NCBI RefSeq assembly: GCF_003589925.1
Contig: NZ_CP032382.1
Span: 2,728,001-2,792,000, forward strand
DNA from: Chryseolinea soli
Lineage (GTDB): Bacteria; Bacteroidota; Bacteroidia; Cytophagales; Cyclobacteriaceae
Length of the DNA: 64,000 bases
Reading direction: 5' to 3'
Shown piece after piece: positions 16,564 to 26,381 of the stretch. Within the stretch, counting starts at the first letter, position 1, and every line of letters starts with the position of its first letter. The notes beneath the pieces are model-generated. The model searched no databases. It worked only from the letters and a program-made list of their open reading frames with translations, and had not been told where the DNA came from. A program made the translations under genes and the position numbers.

Positions 16564-18687
16564 TTATAGTGGCACCGCCTGCCATTCGGATTTTTTTCGG
16601 GCGATAAAGGAATTGTTATAGGCATCGTAGACGATGTAGTCGTACATCAGCGGCACCGTGCTGATCCCCTGGAGTGTGATCACCCCATACAATCCATCGC
16701 GCTCCACGATCACATAGTTGTTGTTCAGATCCTGGAGGGTATGATATTTCGGGTTGATGATCACGCGACCCGTGTTGTCGGCAAGGCCCATGAGCTTGTC
16801 CTGGCGGATCAGCAGGTTGCCATGCGGCAAGATGGTAACCGACTCATACCGTGGCGGCAAAATGACAGCGCCTTTTATATCGATAAGCCCTTGCAGCCCT
16901 TTTTGTTTTACCAACGAAAATCCCTTCTGGAAAGACATCACTTCTTCATACACAGGCTGAATGATAATTTTATCCTCGCGGCTGATGAATCCCCACTTGC
17001 CGCGGATCTTCACGGCCGCCAGTTGCTCGCTAAAGGCCTGGATGCCATCATAACGATTAGCGACGCGCAGCCTCCCCTGGGGATCCACAAAACCATACTG
17101 TCCATTCTTCTTGATGCCGCGTAACCCTTCAGATTCGGGATACACTTTTTCGACGGCGCCTTCGGGTTGCACCTGGCGGTTCACGATCACCCCATTCAAA
17201 TCCACTTCCCACGAGGTGCCCGACGGCAAACGCTCCACGATGCGCTGCTCGTTGATCTCCATCGGATTTTCGGAAAAATAGATCACGTTGTTGTCAAACG
17301 ATTTGAGATAAGTGTTCCTGCCGGCGGTTTCCACATAGCGATCGGCAGAAACCAGCTTGAGTTTGGTTTGGCGTGGCGTGACCAGCCACTCTTCGTGCTG
17401 GTTGATGATGCCGTATTGGCCATGGAATTTCACCACCAGGTTTTGGTGCAGTTGTTGAAGAATGGAATCATACGTGCAAGCGATCACTTCTTTGCCCGAT
17501 GGATCGAGGGCTCCCCAGTAATTGCGGAGCACGACGGGGAACAATTGTCCGTTAAAGCGATGGATGTGTTCGTAAGGCTTGGTGTGAATGGGCTTCCCTA
17601 ACGAATCGAGCACGATCCAATTGTCTTTGCCGTTCTGCCGCGTGTTTGAGATGTAGTAGGGATAATCTACAACAAGGTTATCGTACTTCGCCTCGATCAG
17701 GATTTTTCCATCCTGACTGATGATGCCATATTTTTTTTCTTTCGTGAACAAAGCTTTGCCGCGCACGAATTTGCCCAAGGACGAAAAATTAGAAGCAAAG
17801 AAAGGTTTGAGCGAATAATCTTCCAGTTGAATGAGACCGGCCGTGCACACTTTCAGAAGATTTTTTCCCAACGCGATGATCGAATCGGCCTGAACCTTTT
17901 GTTGCAGTTTGTTCTGTCCATCGAGGAACAACCATTCATCGGTTTGCCGCGCTTTCACCGTGCCATCATCCTCGAGGCGGATCTCGCGATACGTGGGCTG
18001 CAACTTCACTTGTCCTTCGCGGTCGATGAGGCCTTGCTGCATGCCCTGGTAGATCACCGCATAGTTCTTTTTGAAAATGGAGAGGCTGTCGATGGTGAAG
18101 CCTGTCACCTGTTTCCCGCTTTCGGTGAACAGCGCGGTCTTGTTGTCGAAATTCTCCACGGCATAGCGCAAGCTGCCGATGGAGCGGATGGCATAATACT
18201 GTTGGGGAATAATGGTCTTGTTCTCCAGGTCGATCAGACCATAACGATATTGATTACCGACCTTGGTAAACACCACAGCGCGGATCCCCGACAGGGCAAT
18301 GCCGTCGTATTCAAAAGGAATAATTTCTTTGCCCGACGATGCAACGAGGCAACCGGTGACGATGCGCATCGAAATGGGAGATTTTTTACGCGCATAGACC
18401 AGCGAAGCATCGGCAGGGAAGACGTCTTCAAATTCGGCTTTGGTCACCAGGTGATTTTCCAGGGAGATAAGCCCCCATTTTCCATCGAGTTTATAGCCCG
18501 TAACGGCGTTCAGCGTGGAGAAATTTCCATCGCTCCAGCCCAGGGCCTCATAGCGCGCGGGGATCAGGACTTTGCCCTGTTCGTTGCGGAGGCCTACTTT
18601 TCCGTTCTCTTCGAAGACACTAAGCCCATTGGCGGCGGCGAAAAATGTTGTCAGCACCAGCCAAAAAAAACAATACACACCCTTCAT
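16564..18687 (-). CDS. Exported WG-repeat protein
   Basis: This 707-residue protein has a signal peptide (MKGVYCFFWLVLTTFFAAANG) and more than ten WG repeats. They are beta-rich units of about 35-60 residues with the core YGFVDPQGRLRVANRYD, RGKWGFISREDKIIIQPVYE or KYGIISQDGKILIEAKYD. WG repeats are usually taken as binding scaffolds, and no enzymatic domain is present. The start ATG 18687 fits the signal sequence. It is divergent from the MBL-rhodanese gene across 111 bp. A distant, shorter relative lies at 51853-53148. Confidence 0.85.
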   Translation of the reverse strand: MKGVYCFFWLVLTTFFAAANGLSVFEENGKVGLRNEQGKVLIPARYEALGWSDGNFSTLNAVTGYKLDGKWGLISLENHLVTKAEFEDVFPADASLVYARKKSPISMRIVTGCLVASSGKEIIPFEYDGIALSGIRAVVFTKVGNQYRYGLIDLENKTIIPQQYYAIRSIGSLRYAVENFDNKTALFTESGKQVTGFTIDSLSIFKKNYAVIYQGMQQGLIDREGQVKLQPTYREIRLEDDGTVKARQTDEWLFLDGQNKLQQKVQADSIIALGKNLLKVCTAGLIQLEDYSLKPFFASNFSSLGKFVRGKALFTKEKKYGIISQDGKILIEAKYDNLVVDYPYYISNTRQNGKDNWIVLDSLGKPIHTKPYEHIHRFNGQLFPVVLRNYWGALDPSGKEVIACTYDSILQQLHQNLVVKFHGQYGIINQHEEWLVTPRQTKLKLVSADRYVETAGRNTYLKSFDNNVIYFSENPMEINEQRIVERLPSGTSWEVDLNGVIVNRQVQPEGAVEKVYPESEGLRGIKKNGQYGFVDPQGRLRVANRYDGIQAFSEQLAAVKIRGKWGFISREDKIIIQPVYEEVMSFQKGFSLVKQKGLQGLIDIKGAVILPPRYESVTILPHGNLLIRQDKLMGLADNTGRVIINPKYHTLQDLNNNYVIVERDGLYGVITLQGISTVPLMYDYIVYDAYNNSFIARKKSEWQAVPL

Positions 18688-18738
18688 CTGCCGGTAAAGT
18701 TAGGGCCAGAAAATGAAATCAGGGGAATTTTCGTGAAC

Positions 18739-18769
18739 TTTGTGCCCTGATTTAGGGTAGATAAACTTA
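18739..18769 (+). promoter_or_regulatory. Bacteroidota-type promoter for the MBL-rhodanese gene
   Basis: A -33 TTTG (18739-18742) is followed after 19 nt by TAAACTTA (18762-18769), a near match to the TAnnTTTG -7 box. The predicted transcription start is about 25 nt before the ATG at 18799. Confidence 0.5.
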
Positions 18770-18798
18770 CATCGCCCATTCAACTTTTATCGCGAAAC

Positions 18799-20175
18799 AT
18801 GTACATCGAACAGCTTTACACCAATTGCCTGGCGGAAGCCGCCTACTACATCGAATCCAACGGGGAAGCCGCCATTATCGACCCCCTGCGGGAAACCGAA
18901 CCCTATGTGGAGCTGGCCGAGAGGAGAGGCGCCAAGATCAAATATGTTTTCGAGACCCATTTCCACGCCGATTTTGTGTCGGGCCACATTGACTTGTCGC
19001 GCAAAGTAAAGGCCCCCATTATCTACGGTCCCGGCGCCGACACGGACTATGCCGTGTACAATGCCAAAGACGGCGAAGAATTTCCCCTGGGCGAAGTAAA
19101 GATCCGCGTGCTGCACACCCCTGGCCACACCCCGGAATCGTCCTGCTATTTGCTGATCGATAAAAACGGCAATGAATACGCCTTGTTTAGCGGCGACACC
19201 TTGTTTGTGGGCGATGTGGGACGTCCCGATTTGCTGGATGGCATCATGACCCAGGAAGAACTGGCCAGCCTCATGTATGATTCGCTTACCCGGAAGATAA
19301 AAACCTTACCCGACAACGTCATGGTCTATCCGGCGCACGGGCCTGGTTCGGCGTGTGGAAAAAATATCGGCAAGGAAACCTTCTCCACCATTGGCGAACA
19401 AAAGAAATTCAACTACGCCCTGCAAGAGATGTCCCGGGAGGCATTCATTTCGAAAGTGACCGACGGCATTTTGCCGCCACCCCAATATTTCTTCGAAGAC
19501 GCCCGCATCAACAAAAGCGGCTACGATCCCATCGAAGACGTGATCGCCGGCAACACCACGCCACTTTCACAGGAAGCGCTTGAGAAAGCCGTTGCCACGG
19601 GCGCCATCCTGCTCGATACCCGCCCCGCCGACATTTTTGAAAAGGGCTTTATCCCCGGAGCCATCAACATTGGTCTCAATGGCCAGTTTGCCGTGTGGGT
19701 AGGCACGCTGATCGACATCCGCAAAGACCTGGTGCTGATCACCGAGCCGGGAAAAGAAAGCGAAACCGTGCTGCGCCTGGCCCGCGTAGGCTACGAAAAA
19801 GTAGTGGGCTACCTCGAAGGTGGCATCGCTACCTACAAAGGCAACCTCGACAAAGTACACTCCATCACAGCCGATGCCGTGGAAAATGAAATGCGCCAGG
19901 GTGCCCAAGTGCTCGACGTACGCAAACACGGCGAATGGGACATCAGTCATCTCAAAGGTGCGGCCTTTTTGCCGCTCGGAGATTTTCCGGCCGTCACAAC
20001 CACGCTGGATAAAGACAAACCTTACATCGTGCATTGCGGCGGCGGCTATCGTTCCATGACCGCCATCTCGCTGATGAAGACCTATGGCTTCACCGACCTG
20101 ATCAATGTCTACGGTGGTTTCGGTGCCATGCAAGAGGCCGGCCTCAAGATCGTGACGGAAGCCATCGAGGCTTAG
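18799..20175 (+). CDS. MBL-fold persulfide-dioxygenase-like protein with two rhodanese domains
   Basis: In this 458-residue cytosolic protein, residues 1-245 form a metallo-beta-lactamase domain with the ETHFHADFVSGH metal motif, HTPGHTPES and FSGDTLFVGDVGRPD, as in ETHE1-type persulfide dioxygenases. Residues about 260-355 form a first rhodanese domain whose active-site Cys is missing (LITEPGKES at the loop). Residues about 360-455 form a second rhodanese with Cys413 in HCGGGYRS. This order is like CstB of Staphylococcus, so oxidation and transfer of sulfane sulfur is the likely role. It stands alone behind its own promoter. Confidence 0.88.
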   Translation: MYIEQLYTNCLAEAAYYIESNGEAAIIDPLRETEPYVELAERRGAKIKYVFETHFHADFVSGHIDLSRKVKAPIIYGPGADTDYAVYNAKDGEEFPLGEVKIRVLHTPGHTPESSCYLLIDKNGNEYALFSGDTLFVGDVGRPDLLDGIMTQEELASLMYDSLTRKIKTLPDNVMVYPAHGPGSACGKNIGKETFSTIGEQKKFNYALQEMSREAFISKVTDGILPPPQYFFEDARINKSGYDPIEDVIAGNTTPLSQEALEKAVATGAILLDTRPADIFEKGFIPGAINIGLNGQFAVWVGTLIDIRKDLVLITEPGKESETVLRLARVGYEKVVGYLEGGIATYKGNLDKVHSITADAVENEMRQGAQVLDVRKHGEWDISHLKGAAFLPLGDFPAVTTTLDKDKPYIVHCGGGYRSMTAISLMKTYGFTDLINVYGGFGAMQEAGLKIVTEAIEA

Positions 20176-20323
20176 CAGGCTTTTTTTGCCGCGTCGCGTT
20201 GTTTTGCGCCCTGTGGTCTCAGAATCGCCTGCCCATAAAAAACTTTAGGGAGCACAATCGTTTGAAAAGACGACGGTTTGGGAACGCCTAAACTATCGCC
20301 GTCCACACCATGCATCTGGTTTT

Positions 20324-20359
20324 AAAATGAAGTATTTTAACATTTAATCACTTCATTTT
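20324..20359 (+). promoter_or_regulatory. 10-bp inverted repeat just before the transglutaminase operon
   Basis: AAAATGAAGT (20324-20333) and ACTTCATTTT (20350-20359) are exact inverted copies 16 nt apart, ending 2 nt before the ATG at 20362. It could be an operator or an RNA hairpin that hides the start. Nothing in the window identifies a partner regulator. Confidence 0.5.
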
Positions 20360-20361
20360 TT

Positions 20362-23300
20362 ATGTCCATCAAAGTTGCTATCCGGCACCAGACCTCCTAT
20401 CAATACGATCGCCCGGTAAACCTGTCGCCGCATACGTTCCGTTTGCGTCCCGCAGCCCACTGCCGCACCCCCATCTTGTCCTATTCGCTGAAGGTGAAGC
20501 CCGGAAATCATTTCATCAACTGGCAACAGGATCCGTTTGGCAACTTCCTCGCACGCGTGGTGTTCCCCGAACAGACAACCGTGCTGGAATTTGAGGTGGA
20601 GGTGATCGCCGAGATCATTGTGATCAACCCCTTCGACTTTTTTATTGAAAGTTATGCGGAGGAATTTCCCTTCGCCTACACCCCGCAGCTCGAAAAAGAA
20701 TTGCTGCCCTATTTCGAGGTCGCAGAGACCGGTCCTGTTTTTTCGCAGTGGCTCGAGACGGTAGACCCGACTAAAAAAAAGATGCGCACCATCGACGTAT
20801 TGGTCAGCCTGAACCAAGCGGTGCAGCAGTATGTAAGCTATACCATCCGCTTCGAACCCGGTGTGCAGACATGCGAACAAACATTGACGCTAAAAAGCGG
20901 CTCGTGCCGCGACTCGGCGTGGCTGCTGGTGCAAGCCTTTCGCCGCCTGGGTCTTGCCGCGCGTTTTGTGTCCGGATACCTCATTCAGTTGAAGGCCGAC
21001 ACAAAAGCATTGGATGGACCTTCCGGCACCGAACATGATTTTACAGACCTGCATGCCTGGGCCGAAGTATACATCCCCGGTGCTGGCTGGATCGGACTCG
21101 ATCCAACGTCTGGTCTATTTGCCGGAGAAGGGCACATTCCCCTGTGCTGTACGCCCGACCCTGTGAGCGCTGCGCCTGTCACGGGCATGACCGATGTTTG
21201 CGAAGTCACGTTCGCCTACAAGAACGAGGTCTTCCGCATACACGAGGACCCGCGCGTCACACAACCCTACAGCGAAGCGCAATGGGCTACCATCATGGCG
21301 CTGGGCAACAAAGTGGAGGAGGACCTGCAACGCGGTGATGTGCGCCTCACCATGGGCGGCGAGCCCACCTTTGTTTCTGTCGACGACATGGAAGCAAAGG
21401 AATGGAACACAGCCGCCGATGGTCCCCACAAAAGAGCGTTGGGTGCCCAGCTGATCAGGCGATTGAAGAACGCTTTTGGCAAAGGTGGTTTGGTGCACTA
21501 CGGTCAGGGAAAATGGTATCCTGGCGAGCCCCTGCCGCGCTGGCAATACACTGCACTGTGGCGAAACGACGGCCAGCCTATCTGGAAGAATGACGCACTG
21601 CTGGATCTGGAGGACAACGCTTCGTCATTCACTATCAAAGATGTGCATAGCCTAGCCGTTGAGATCACCCGCTTTCTGAATATTCCTGCCGACCATGTCC
21701 ACCCGGCTTTGGAAGATGCATTCTTTTTTCTTTGGGAGGAAAGCAAAGTACCGGTAAACATCGATCCCTATAGCGCTAATCTTGATGATCCGCTGGAGCG
21801 CAGAAAGCTGGCGGAATTGCTGGTCAACGGCATGGCCACACCGGCCGGGTATGTCATTCCCATGGAATGGAATCACTGGAACAATCAATGGCTCTCGTGC
21901 CAATGGGAGTTCAGGAACCATCATCTCGTGCTCATTCCGGGGAACTCACCCATCGGTTTGCGTTTGCCGCTCAAATCATTGCTCTACACCAGCCCCAAGC
22001 GAACACAACGGCCGGTGGAGCGCAGCACGTTCGAGAGCTTGCCGGCGCTGAAAGATTTTCACCAGCACGTTCAGCACCGTTTTTTCGACGAAATAAAACC
22101 CGGTGCGCTCCCTAAGGAATTTTTTGCGACTACGGTTTTGGATGAAGAAGAACCGAAAGACCTCAAAGAAAAGCTGGAGAAAAAAGAAGTATCGAAAGAG
22201 CCCGATACCACCTTCGATGGCTATACGGTGAAAACGGCATTGTGTATCGAGCTGCGAAACGGCAAGATCTACCTCTTCATGCCGCCGCTGCAATATGCAG
22301 AACACTACATGGACCTCCTGGCTTCGATCGAGGCCGCTGTAGAAAAACTAAAACTCAAAGTCGTGATCGAAGGCTACGAATGCCCGCGCGACAACCGCCT
22401 GACCAAGCTGGGGCTTTCGCCCGACCCCGGTGTGTTGGAGGTAAACATTCATCCCGCGAAGAACTGGAAGGTGTTGGTCAATCACTACGATATTCTTTTT
22501 GAGGAAGCACGTCTCAGTCGTCTGAGCAGCGAGAAGTTCATGCTGGACGGAAAGCATACGGGAACCGGCGGCGGCAATCACATCACCATCGGCGGCATCA
22601 CACCGTCGGATAGTCCGTTGCTGCGGCGGCCTGACTTGTTGAGAAGTCTCATCACGTATTGGCAGCATCATCCCGGCTTGTCCTATTTGTTCTCCTCTCA
22701 ATTCATTGGACCTACCAGCCAGGCACCCCGCGTGGATGAAGGACGGCAGGAGATGTTGTACGAGTTGGAGATCGCCTTCAACCAAATCCCGGAGCGAGGC
22801 GACGTGCCCTTCTGGCTGGTGGACCGCATCTTCCGGAATTTGTTGATTGACATTACCGGAAATACACATCGCGCGGAATTCTGCATCGACAAACTTTATT
22901 CGCCCGACAGTTCCACGGGCCGTCTCGGCATCCTGGAGTTTCGCGCCTTCGACATGCCGCCAAACAAACAGATGTGCATCGTGCAGCTCTTGTTACTGCG
23001 AAGCCTCGTGGCCTGGTTCTGGAAAATGCCCTACAAGCGCAAGCTCGTCCGTTGGGGCACGGCGTTATACGACACGTTCATGTTGCCGCATTACGTGCAA
23101 CAAGATTTGGCGGAGGTAACACGCGACCTGGCCGAAGCGGGCTATCCCTTCGACCTCGCGTGGCTGGAGACATTCTTTGAATTCCGTTTCCCGCTCCATG
23201 GAAAAATTACTTTGTTAGATATGGAGTTGCAGTTGCGCATGGGGATCGAACCGTGGCATGTGCTGGGTGAAGAAGCCGTCAGCGGCGGCACGGCGCGTTT

Positions 23301-23796
23301 TGTGGATTCATCGGTGGAAAGGATCGAAGTGAAAGTAAAGAATTTCAACAAGGACCGCTATATGATCACCTGCAATGGCACACCCGTGCCGTTGTCGGAG
23401 ACACCCGTGAAAGGCGAGTACGTGGCAGGCGTGCGCTATCGCGCCTGGAGCCCGCCTTCGGCATTGCATCCCACGTTAGGCAAAGATGTGCCTTTGGTAT
23501 TTGATATCGTGGACACCTGGAACAACCGGGCGATAGGAGGATGCACGTATCACGTCGCGCATCCGGGAGGAAGAAATTACGATACGTTTCCTGTCAACGC
23601 GTTTGAAGCGGAGGGGAGAAGGATCAGCCGTTTTTGGAGCGAGGGCCACACGCAAGGGCCGGTCACGCCGCGCGAAACGTTCGTGGCGGGCGTTGGCCGA
23701 TATTTGGAAAAGAACGAGATTCCAAGGAAATTTGATCCGCCTGCAATAAAAGTAAGCCCCGAGTATCCACATACACTAGATTTACGGCAATTCTGA
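20362..23796 (+). CDS. Transglutaminase-DUF2126 fusion protein
   Basis: This 1144-residue protein carries an N-terminal transglutaminase-like domain (about residues 1-280) with a complete triad: Cys182 (GSCRDSAW), His231 (LHAWAEVY) and Asp247 (GLDPTSG). A DUF2126 region follows (about 300-1140, for example LTMGGEPTFVSVDDME and GGGNHITIGGITPSDSPLLRRP), whose role is unknown. The family is found as Rv2566-like proteins beside CP-ATP-grasp genes and has been predicted, from genomic context, to modify peptides through amide bonds. There is no signal peptide. It is the first gene of a three-gene operon, 13 bp before the ATP-grasp gene. Confidence 0.92.
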   Translation: MSIKVAIRHQTSYQYDRPVNLSPHTFRLRPAAHCRTPILSYSLKVKPGNHFINWQQDPFGNFLARVVFPEQTTVLEFEVEVIAEIIVINPFDFFIESYAEEFPFAYTPQLEKELLPYFEVAETGPVFSQWLETVDPTKKKMRTIDVLVSLNQAVQQYVSYTIRFEPGVQTCEQTLTLKSGSCRDSAWLLVQAFRRLGLAARFVSGYLIQLKADTKALDGPSGTEHDFTDLHAWAEVYIPGAGWIGLDPTSGLFAGEGHIPLCCTPDPVSAAPVTGMTDVCEVTFAYKNEVFRIHEDPRVTQPYSEAQWATIMALGNKVEEDLQRGDVRLTMGGEPTFVSVDDMEAKEWNTAADGPHKRALGAQLIRRLKNAFGKGGLVHYGQGKWYPGEPLPRWQYTALWRNDGQPIWKNDALLDLEDNASSFTIKDVHSLAVEITRFLNIPADHVHPALEDAFFFLWEESKVPVNIDPYSANLDDPLERRKLAELLVNGMATPAGYVIPMEWNHWNNQWLSCQWEFRNHHLVLIPGNSPIGLRLPLKSLLYTSPKRTQRPVERSTFESLPALKDFHQHVQHRFFDEIKPGALPKEFFATTVLDEEEPKDLKEKLEKKEVSKEPDTTFDGYTVKTALCIELRNGKIYLFMPPLQYAEHYMDLLASIEAAVEKLKLKVVIEGYECPRDNRLTKLGLSPDPGVLEVNIHPAKNWKVLVNHYDILFEEARLSRLSSEKFMLDGKHTGTGGGNHITIGGITPSDSPLLRRPDLLRSLITYWQHHPGLSYLFSSQFIGPTSQAPRVDEGRQEMLYELEIAFNQIPERGDVPFWLVDRIFRNLLIDITGNTHRAEFCIDKLYSPDSSTGRLGILEFRAFDMPPNKQMCIVQLLLLRSLVAWFWKMPYKRKLVRWGTALYDTFMLPHYVQQDLAEVTRDLAEAGYPFDLAWLETFFEFRFPLHGKITLLDMELQLRMGIEPWHVLGEEAVSGGTARFVDSSVERIEVKVKNFNKDRYMITCNGTPVPLSETPVKGEYVAGVRYRAWSPPSALHPTLGKDVPLVFDIVDTWNNRAIGGCTYHVAHPGGRNYDTFPVNAFEAEGRRISRFWSEGHTQGPVTPRETFVAGVGRYLEKNEIPRKFDPPAIKVSPEYPHTLDLRQF

Positions 23797-23809
23797 CGCA
23801 CCTCACCGA

Positions 23810-26371
23810 ATGGAAAGCATAAACCCCAACACCCCGCTGCAAACCTGGACGCGAGGTTACTTTGCAAACCGCACACAGCTGGACGAGTGCTTTGGATTTG
23901 AGGGTGAGGTAAAGGACCATTGGAAAAGATTGCTCCACAACATCGAGCAACTCGATCCCCAGGAATTGAAAAGCCGGCAGCAGGAATTGCTAAAGCTCCT
24001 CAAAGAAAACGGCGTCACCTACAACGTCTACGGCGACACCGACGGCCTGAACCGGCCTTGGTTGCTCGACACGATGCCCCTGCTCATCCCGGCTGCCGAA
24101 TGGCGCATCACCGAGCGTGGCATGAAGCAGCGTGCCTATGTGCTAAACAAAGTGTTGGAAGATCTATATGGCGAACGCAAACTGTTGAAGGAGCGGATCA
24201 TTCCCCCCGAACTGATCTATGCACACTCCGGATTTTTGCGTCCGTGCGATAAAATAAAATTACCCGGTGCCAACCAATTGATCCTCTACGCCGCCGACTT
24301 GTCGCGCGGCCCCGATGGAAAAGTGTGGGTGTTGAAAGACAGGACCCAAGCCCCTTCGGGCATGGGCTATGCGTTGGAGAACCGGAGCGCCTTGAACCGC
24401 GTGGTCCCCGAACTTTTCCGCAACCACCAAACCACCAAACTCGGAGGCTTCTTCAACAACATGATGCAGGCCTTCCTCGACATTGCCCCGCAAGGCAAGG
24501 AGCAACCCCGCGTGGTACTGCTCACCCCAGGCCCGCGAAACGAGACCTACTTTGAACATGCCTTCCTGGCCTCCTACATGGGCTTCACGCTGGCGCAAGG
24601 CGAAGACCTGGTGGTGAGGAATGGATTTGTGTGGATAAAAACGGTGGAAGGCCTGGAGAAAGTAGACATCATCCTCCGTCGTGTCGACGACAGCTATTGC
24701 GATCCGCTGGAGCTTCGCGAAGACTCGCACCTGGGCATCCCCGGTTTACTGGAAGCCATCCGCAAGGGCAATGTGTCGATAGCCAATCCGTTGGGAAGCA
24801 GCATCCTGGAGAACACAGGATTGATGGCCTTCATGCACAATGTGTTCAAATATTTTCTAAACGAAGATCCCGTTTTCAAAATGGTGGCCACCTGGTGGTG
24901 CGGGCAACCCAAGGAGATGGGCTTTGTGATGGATAATATCGATAAGCTCGTCATCAAAAAAATTGATCGCACGACCGGATCGGGAACGGTCATGGGCAGC
25001 CAGCTTTCCAAACAACAAAAAGAAGATTTGATCCGGCGCATGAAAGCGCAGCCGTATTTATATGTAGGCCAGGAAGAAGTTGGTTTTTCAACATCACCGG
25101 TTTTCACAAAGGGCAAATTGGAACCGCGCTACACAGTGTTGCGTACGTTCCTGGTGGCGGCCAATGGCGGCTACGATATCATGCCCGGTGGTCTCACACG
25201 TTGTTCGCCCGAGAAGGGTAGTTTTCTGGTGTCGAACCAGGACGGTGGCATCGCCAAGGACACTTGGGTAGAAACTTCGGTGAAGAGCAACACCCCGTCG
25301 TTGTTGCATCATTCTGATTTAAAAAGAAAAGCTGTTTTGCCCAGTCGTGCGGCAGAGAACCTTTTTTGGGTAGGGCGTTATGCACAACGGGTAGTCCGTA
25401 CGTCGCGGTTCATTCGCATCGTATTGCGCAACCTGGGTCAAGGCGGGAATGCCAGCAACGGTCAGGAGTCCGAAGCGCAAAGTGCGCTGCTGCATACCAT
25501 TACGCACATCACCGGTACGTATCCCGGGTTCCTGGAAGAAAATGAGACGGCTACCGTGGAGGACCGGCTCAACGAGATCCACAAGCTGATCTGCGATCAG
25601 AACCAGCATGGAAGCATCGTTTTTACGGTGAATAATTTGTTGAAAGCCATGTACGCCGTGCGCGACCGCTGGTCCATCGACAACTGGCGTATCATCGACG
25701 ACATGGAGGACACCAAGCGCAAGCTCGCCGTGCTGGAGCCGCAAGGCATACGCCATGTGTTCACGCTGTTGGATCAGCTGAACGGAAGCCTGCTGTCATT
25801 TTTGGAGATGAACCGTCAGAGCATGTACCGCGGCGAAGGTTGGTTGATGTATCGCATCGGTCAGCTCATTGAAGAGATATCGCTGGAGTTGACGCAATAC
25901 CGGGCGCTTCTCACATTTCAATATGAAGAGCACATCGAGTTCCAGATATTGGAAGCCCTGCTGGTGAGCAACCAGAACCTGTCCAACTACAGATCGGTGT
26001 ATCGCACCTATTTCGATATTGCGCCCGCCATCGACTTGTTATTCCTGAACAAACAGAACCCCATCTCCATACTGTCGCAGCTGGAACAGCTGCTGAAATT
26101 CGTGGAGCAGCTTCCGCAAAAAGAAAAGGGCGCTCATGATAGCGAGATCTCCAACATCGTGTTCGAGTGTTACAGCCTGGTGCGCCTCATCAATGTGGAG
26201 ACGCTGATGGCGGTGGACAAAGAGCTGGAATTCAGGTTAGAGCTGGATCGCGTGTGTGAAGTGCTCAACTCGAAAATATCATTGTTGTCGGTGAAGCTCA
26301 CGGCCTGGTATTTCAGTCACTCTACGTATCAATACCAGGGCACAAAAGACAATTTCAAATTGGAAGTATAA
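23810..26371 (+). CDS. Circularly permuted type 2 ATP-grasp fused to alpha-E domain
   Basis: In this 853-residue protein, residues about 90-480 match the circularly permuted ATP-grasp type 2 family (DUF404/DUF407), with RPCDKIKLPG, VWVLKDRTQAPSGMGYALENR, LLTPGPRNETYFEH and VDIILRRVDDSYCDPLELR. Residues about 510-840 form the helical alpha-E (DUF403) domain beginning LPSRAAENLFWVGRYAQR. In many bacteria the two are separate genes. ATP-grasp enzymes form amide or peptide bonds via acyl phosphates, and the substrate here is unknown. It lies between two transglutaminase-like genes with gaps of 13 and 10 bp, which implies one transcript. Confidence 0.93.
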   Translation: MESINPNTPLQTWTRGYFANRTQLDECFGFEGEVKDHWKRLLHNIEQLDPQELKSRQQELLKLLKENGVTYNVYGDTDGLNRPWLLDTMPLLIPAAEWRITERGMKQRAYVLNKVLEDLYGERKLLKERIIPPELIYAHSGFLRPCDKIKLPGANQLILYAADLSRGPDGKVWVLKDRTQAPSGMGYALENRSALNRVVPELFRNHQTTKLGGFFNNMMQAFLDIAPQGKEQPRVVLLTPGPRNETYFEHAFLASYMGFTLAQGEDLVVRNGFVWIKTVEGLEKVDIILRRVDDSYCDPLELREDSHLGIPGLLEAIRKGNVSIANPLGSSILENTGLMAFMHNVFKYFLNEDPVFKMVATWWCGQPKEMGFVMDNIDKLVIKKIDRTTGSGTVMGSQLSKQQKEDLIRRMKAQPYLYVGQEEVGFSTSPVFTKGKLEPRYTVLRTFLVAANGGYDIMPGGLTRCSPEKGSFLVSNQDGGIAKDTWVETSVKSNTPSLLHHSDLKRKAVLPSRAAENLFWVGRYAQRVVRTSRFIRIVLRNLGQGGNASNGQESEAQSALLHTITHITGTYPGFLEENETATVEDRLNEIHKLICDQNQHGSIVFTVNNLLKAMYAVRDRWSIDNWRIIDDMEDTKRKLAVLEPQGIRHVFTLLDQLNGSLLSFLEMNRQSMYRGEGWLMYRIGQLIEEISLELTQYRALLTFQYEEHIEFQILEALLVSNQNLSNYRSVYRTYFDIAPAIDLLFLNKQNPISILSQLEQLLKFVEQLPQKEKGAHDSEISNIVFECYSLVRLINVETLMAVDKELEFRLELDRVCEVLNSKISLLSVKLTAWYFSHSTYQYQGTKDNFKLEV

Positions 26372-26381
26372 AAATTGGTGT

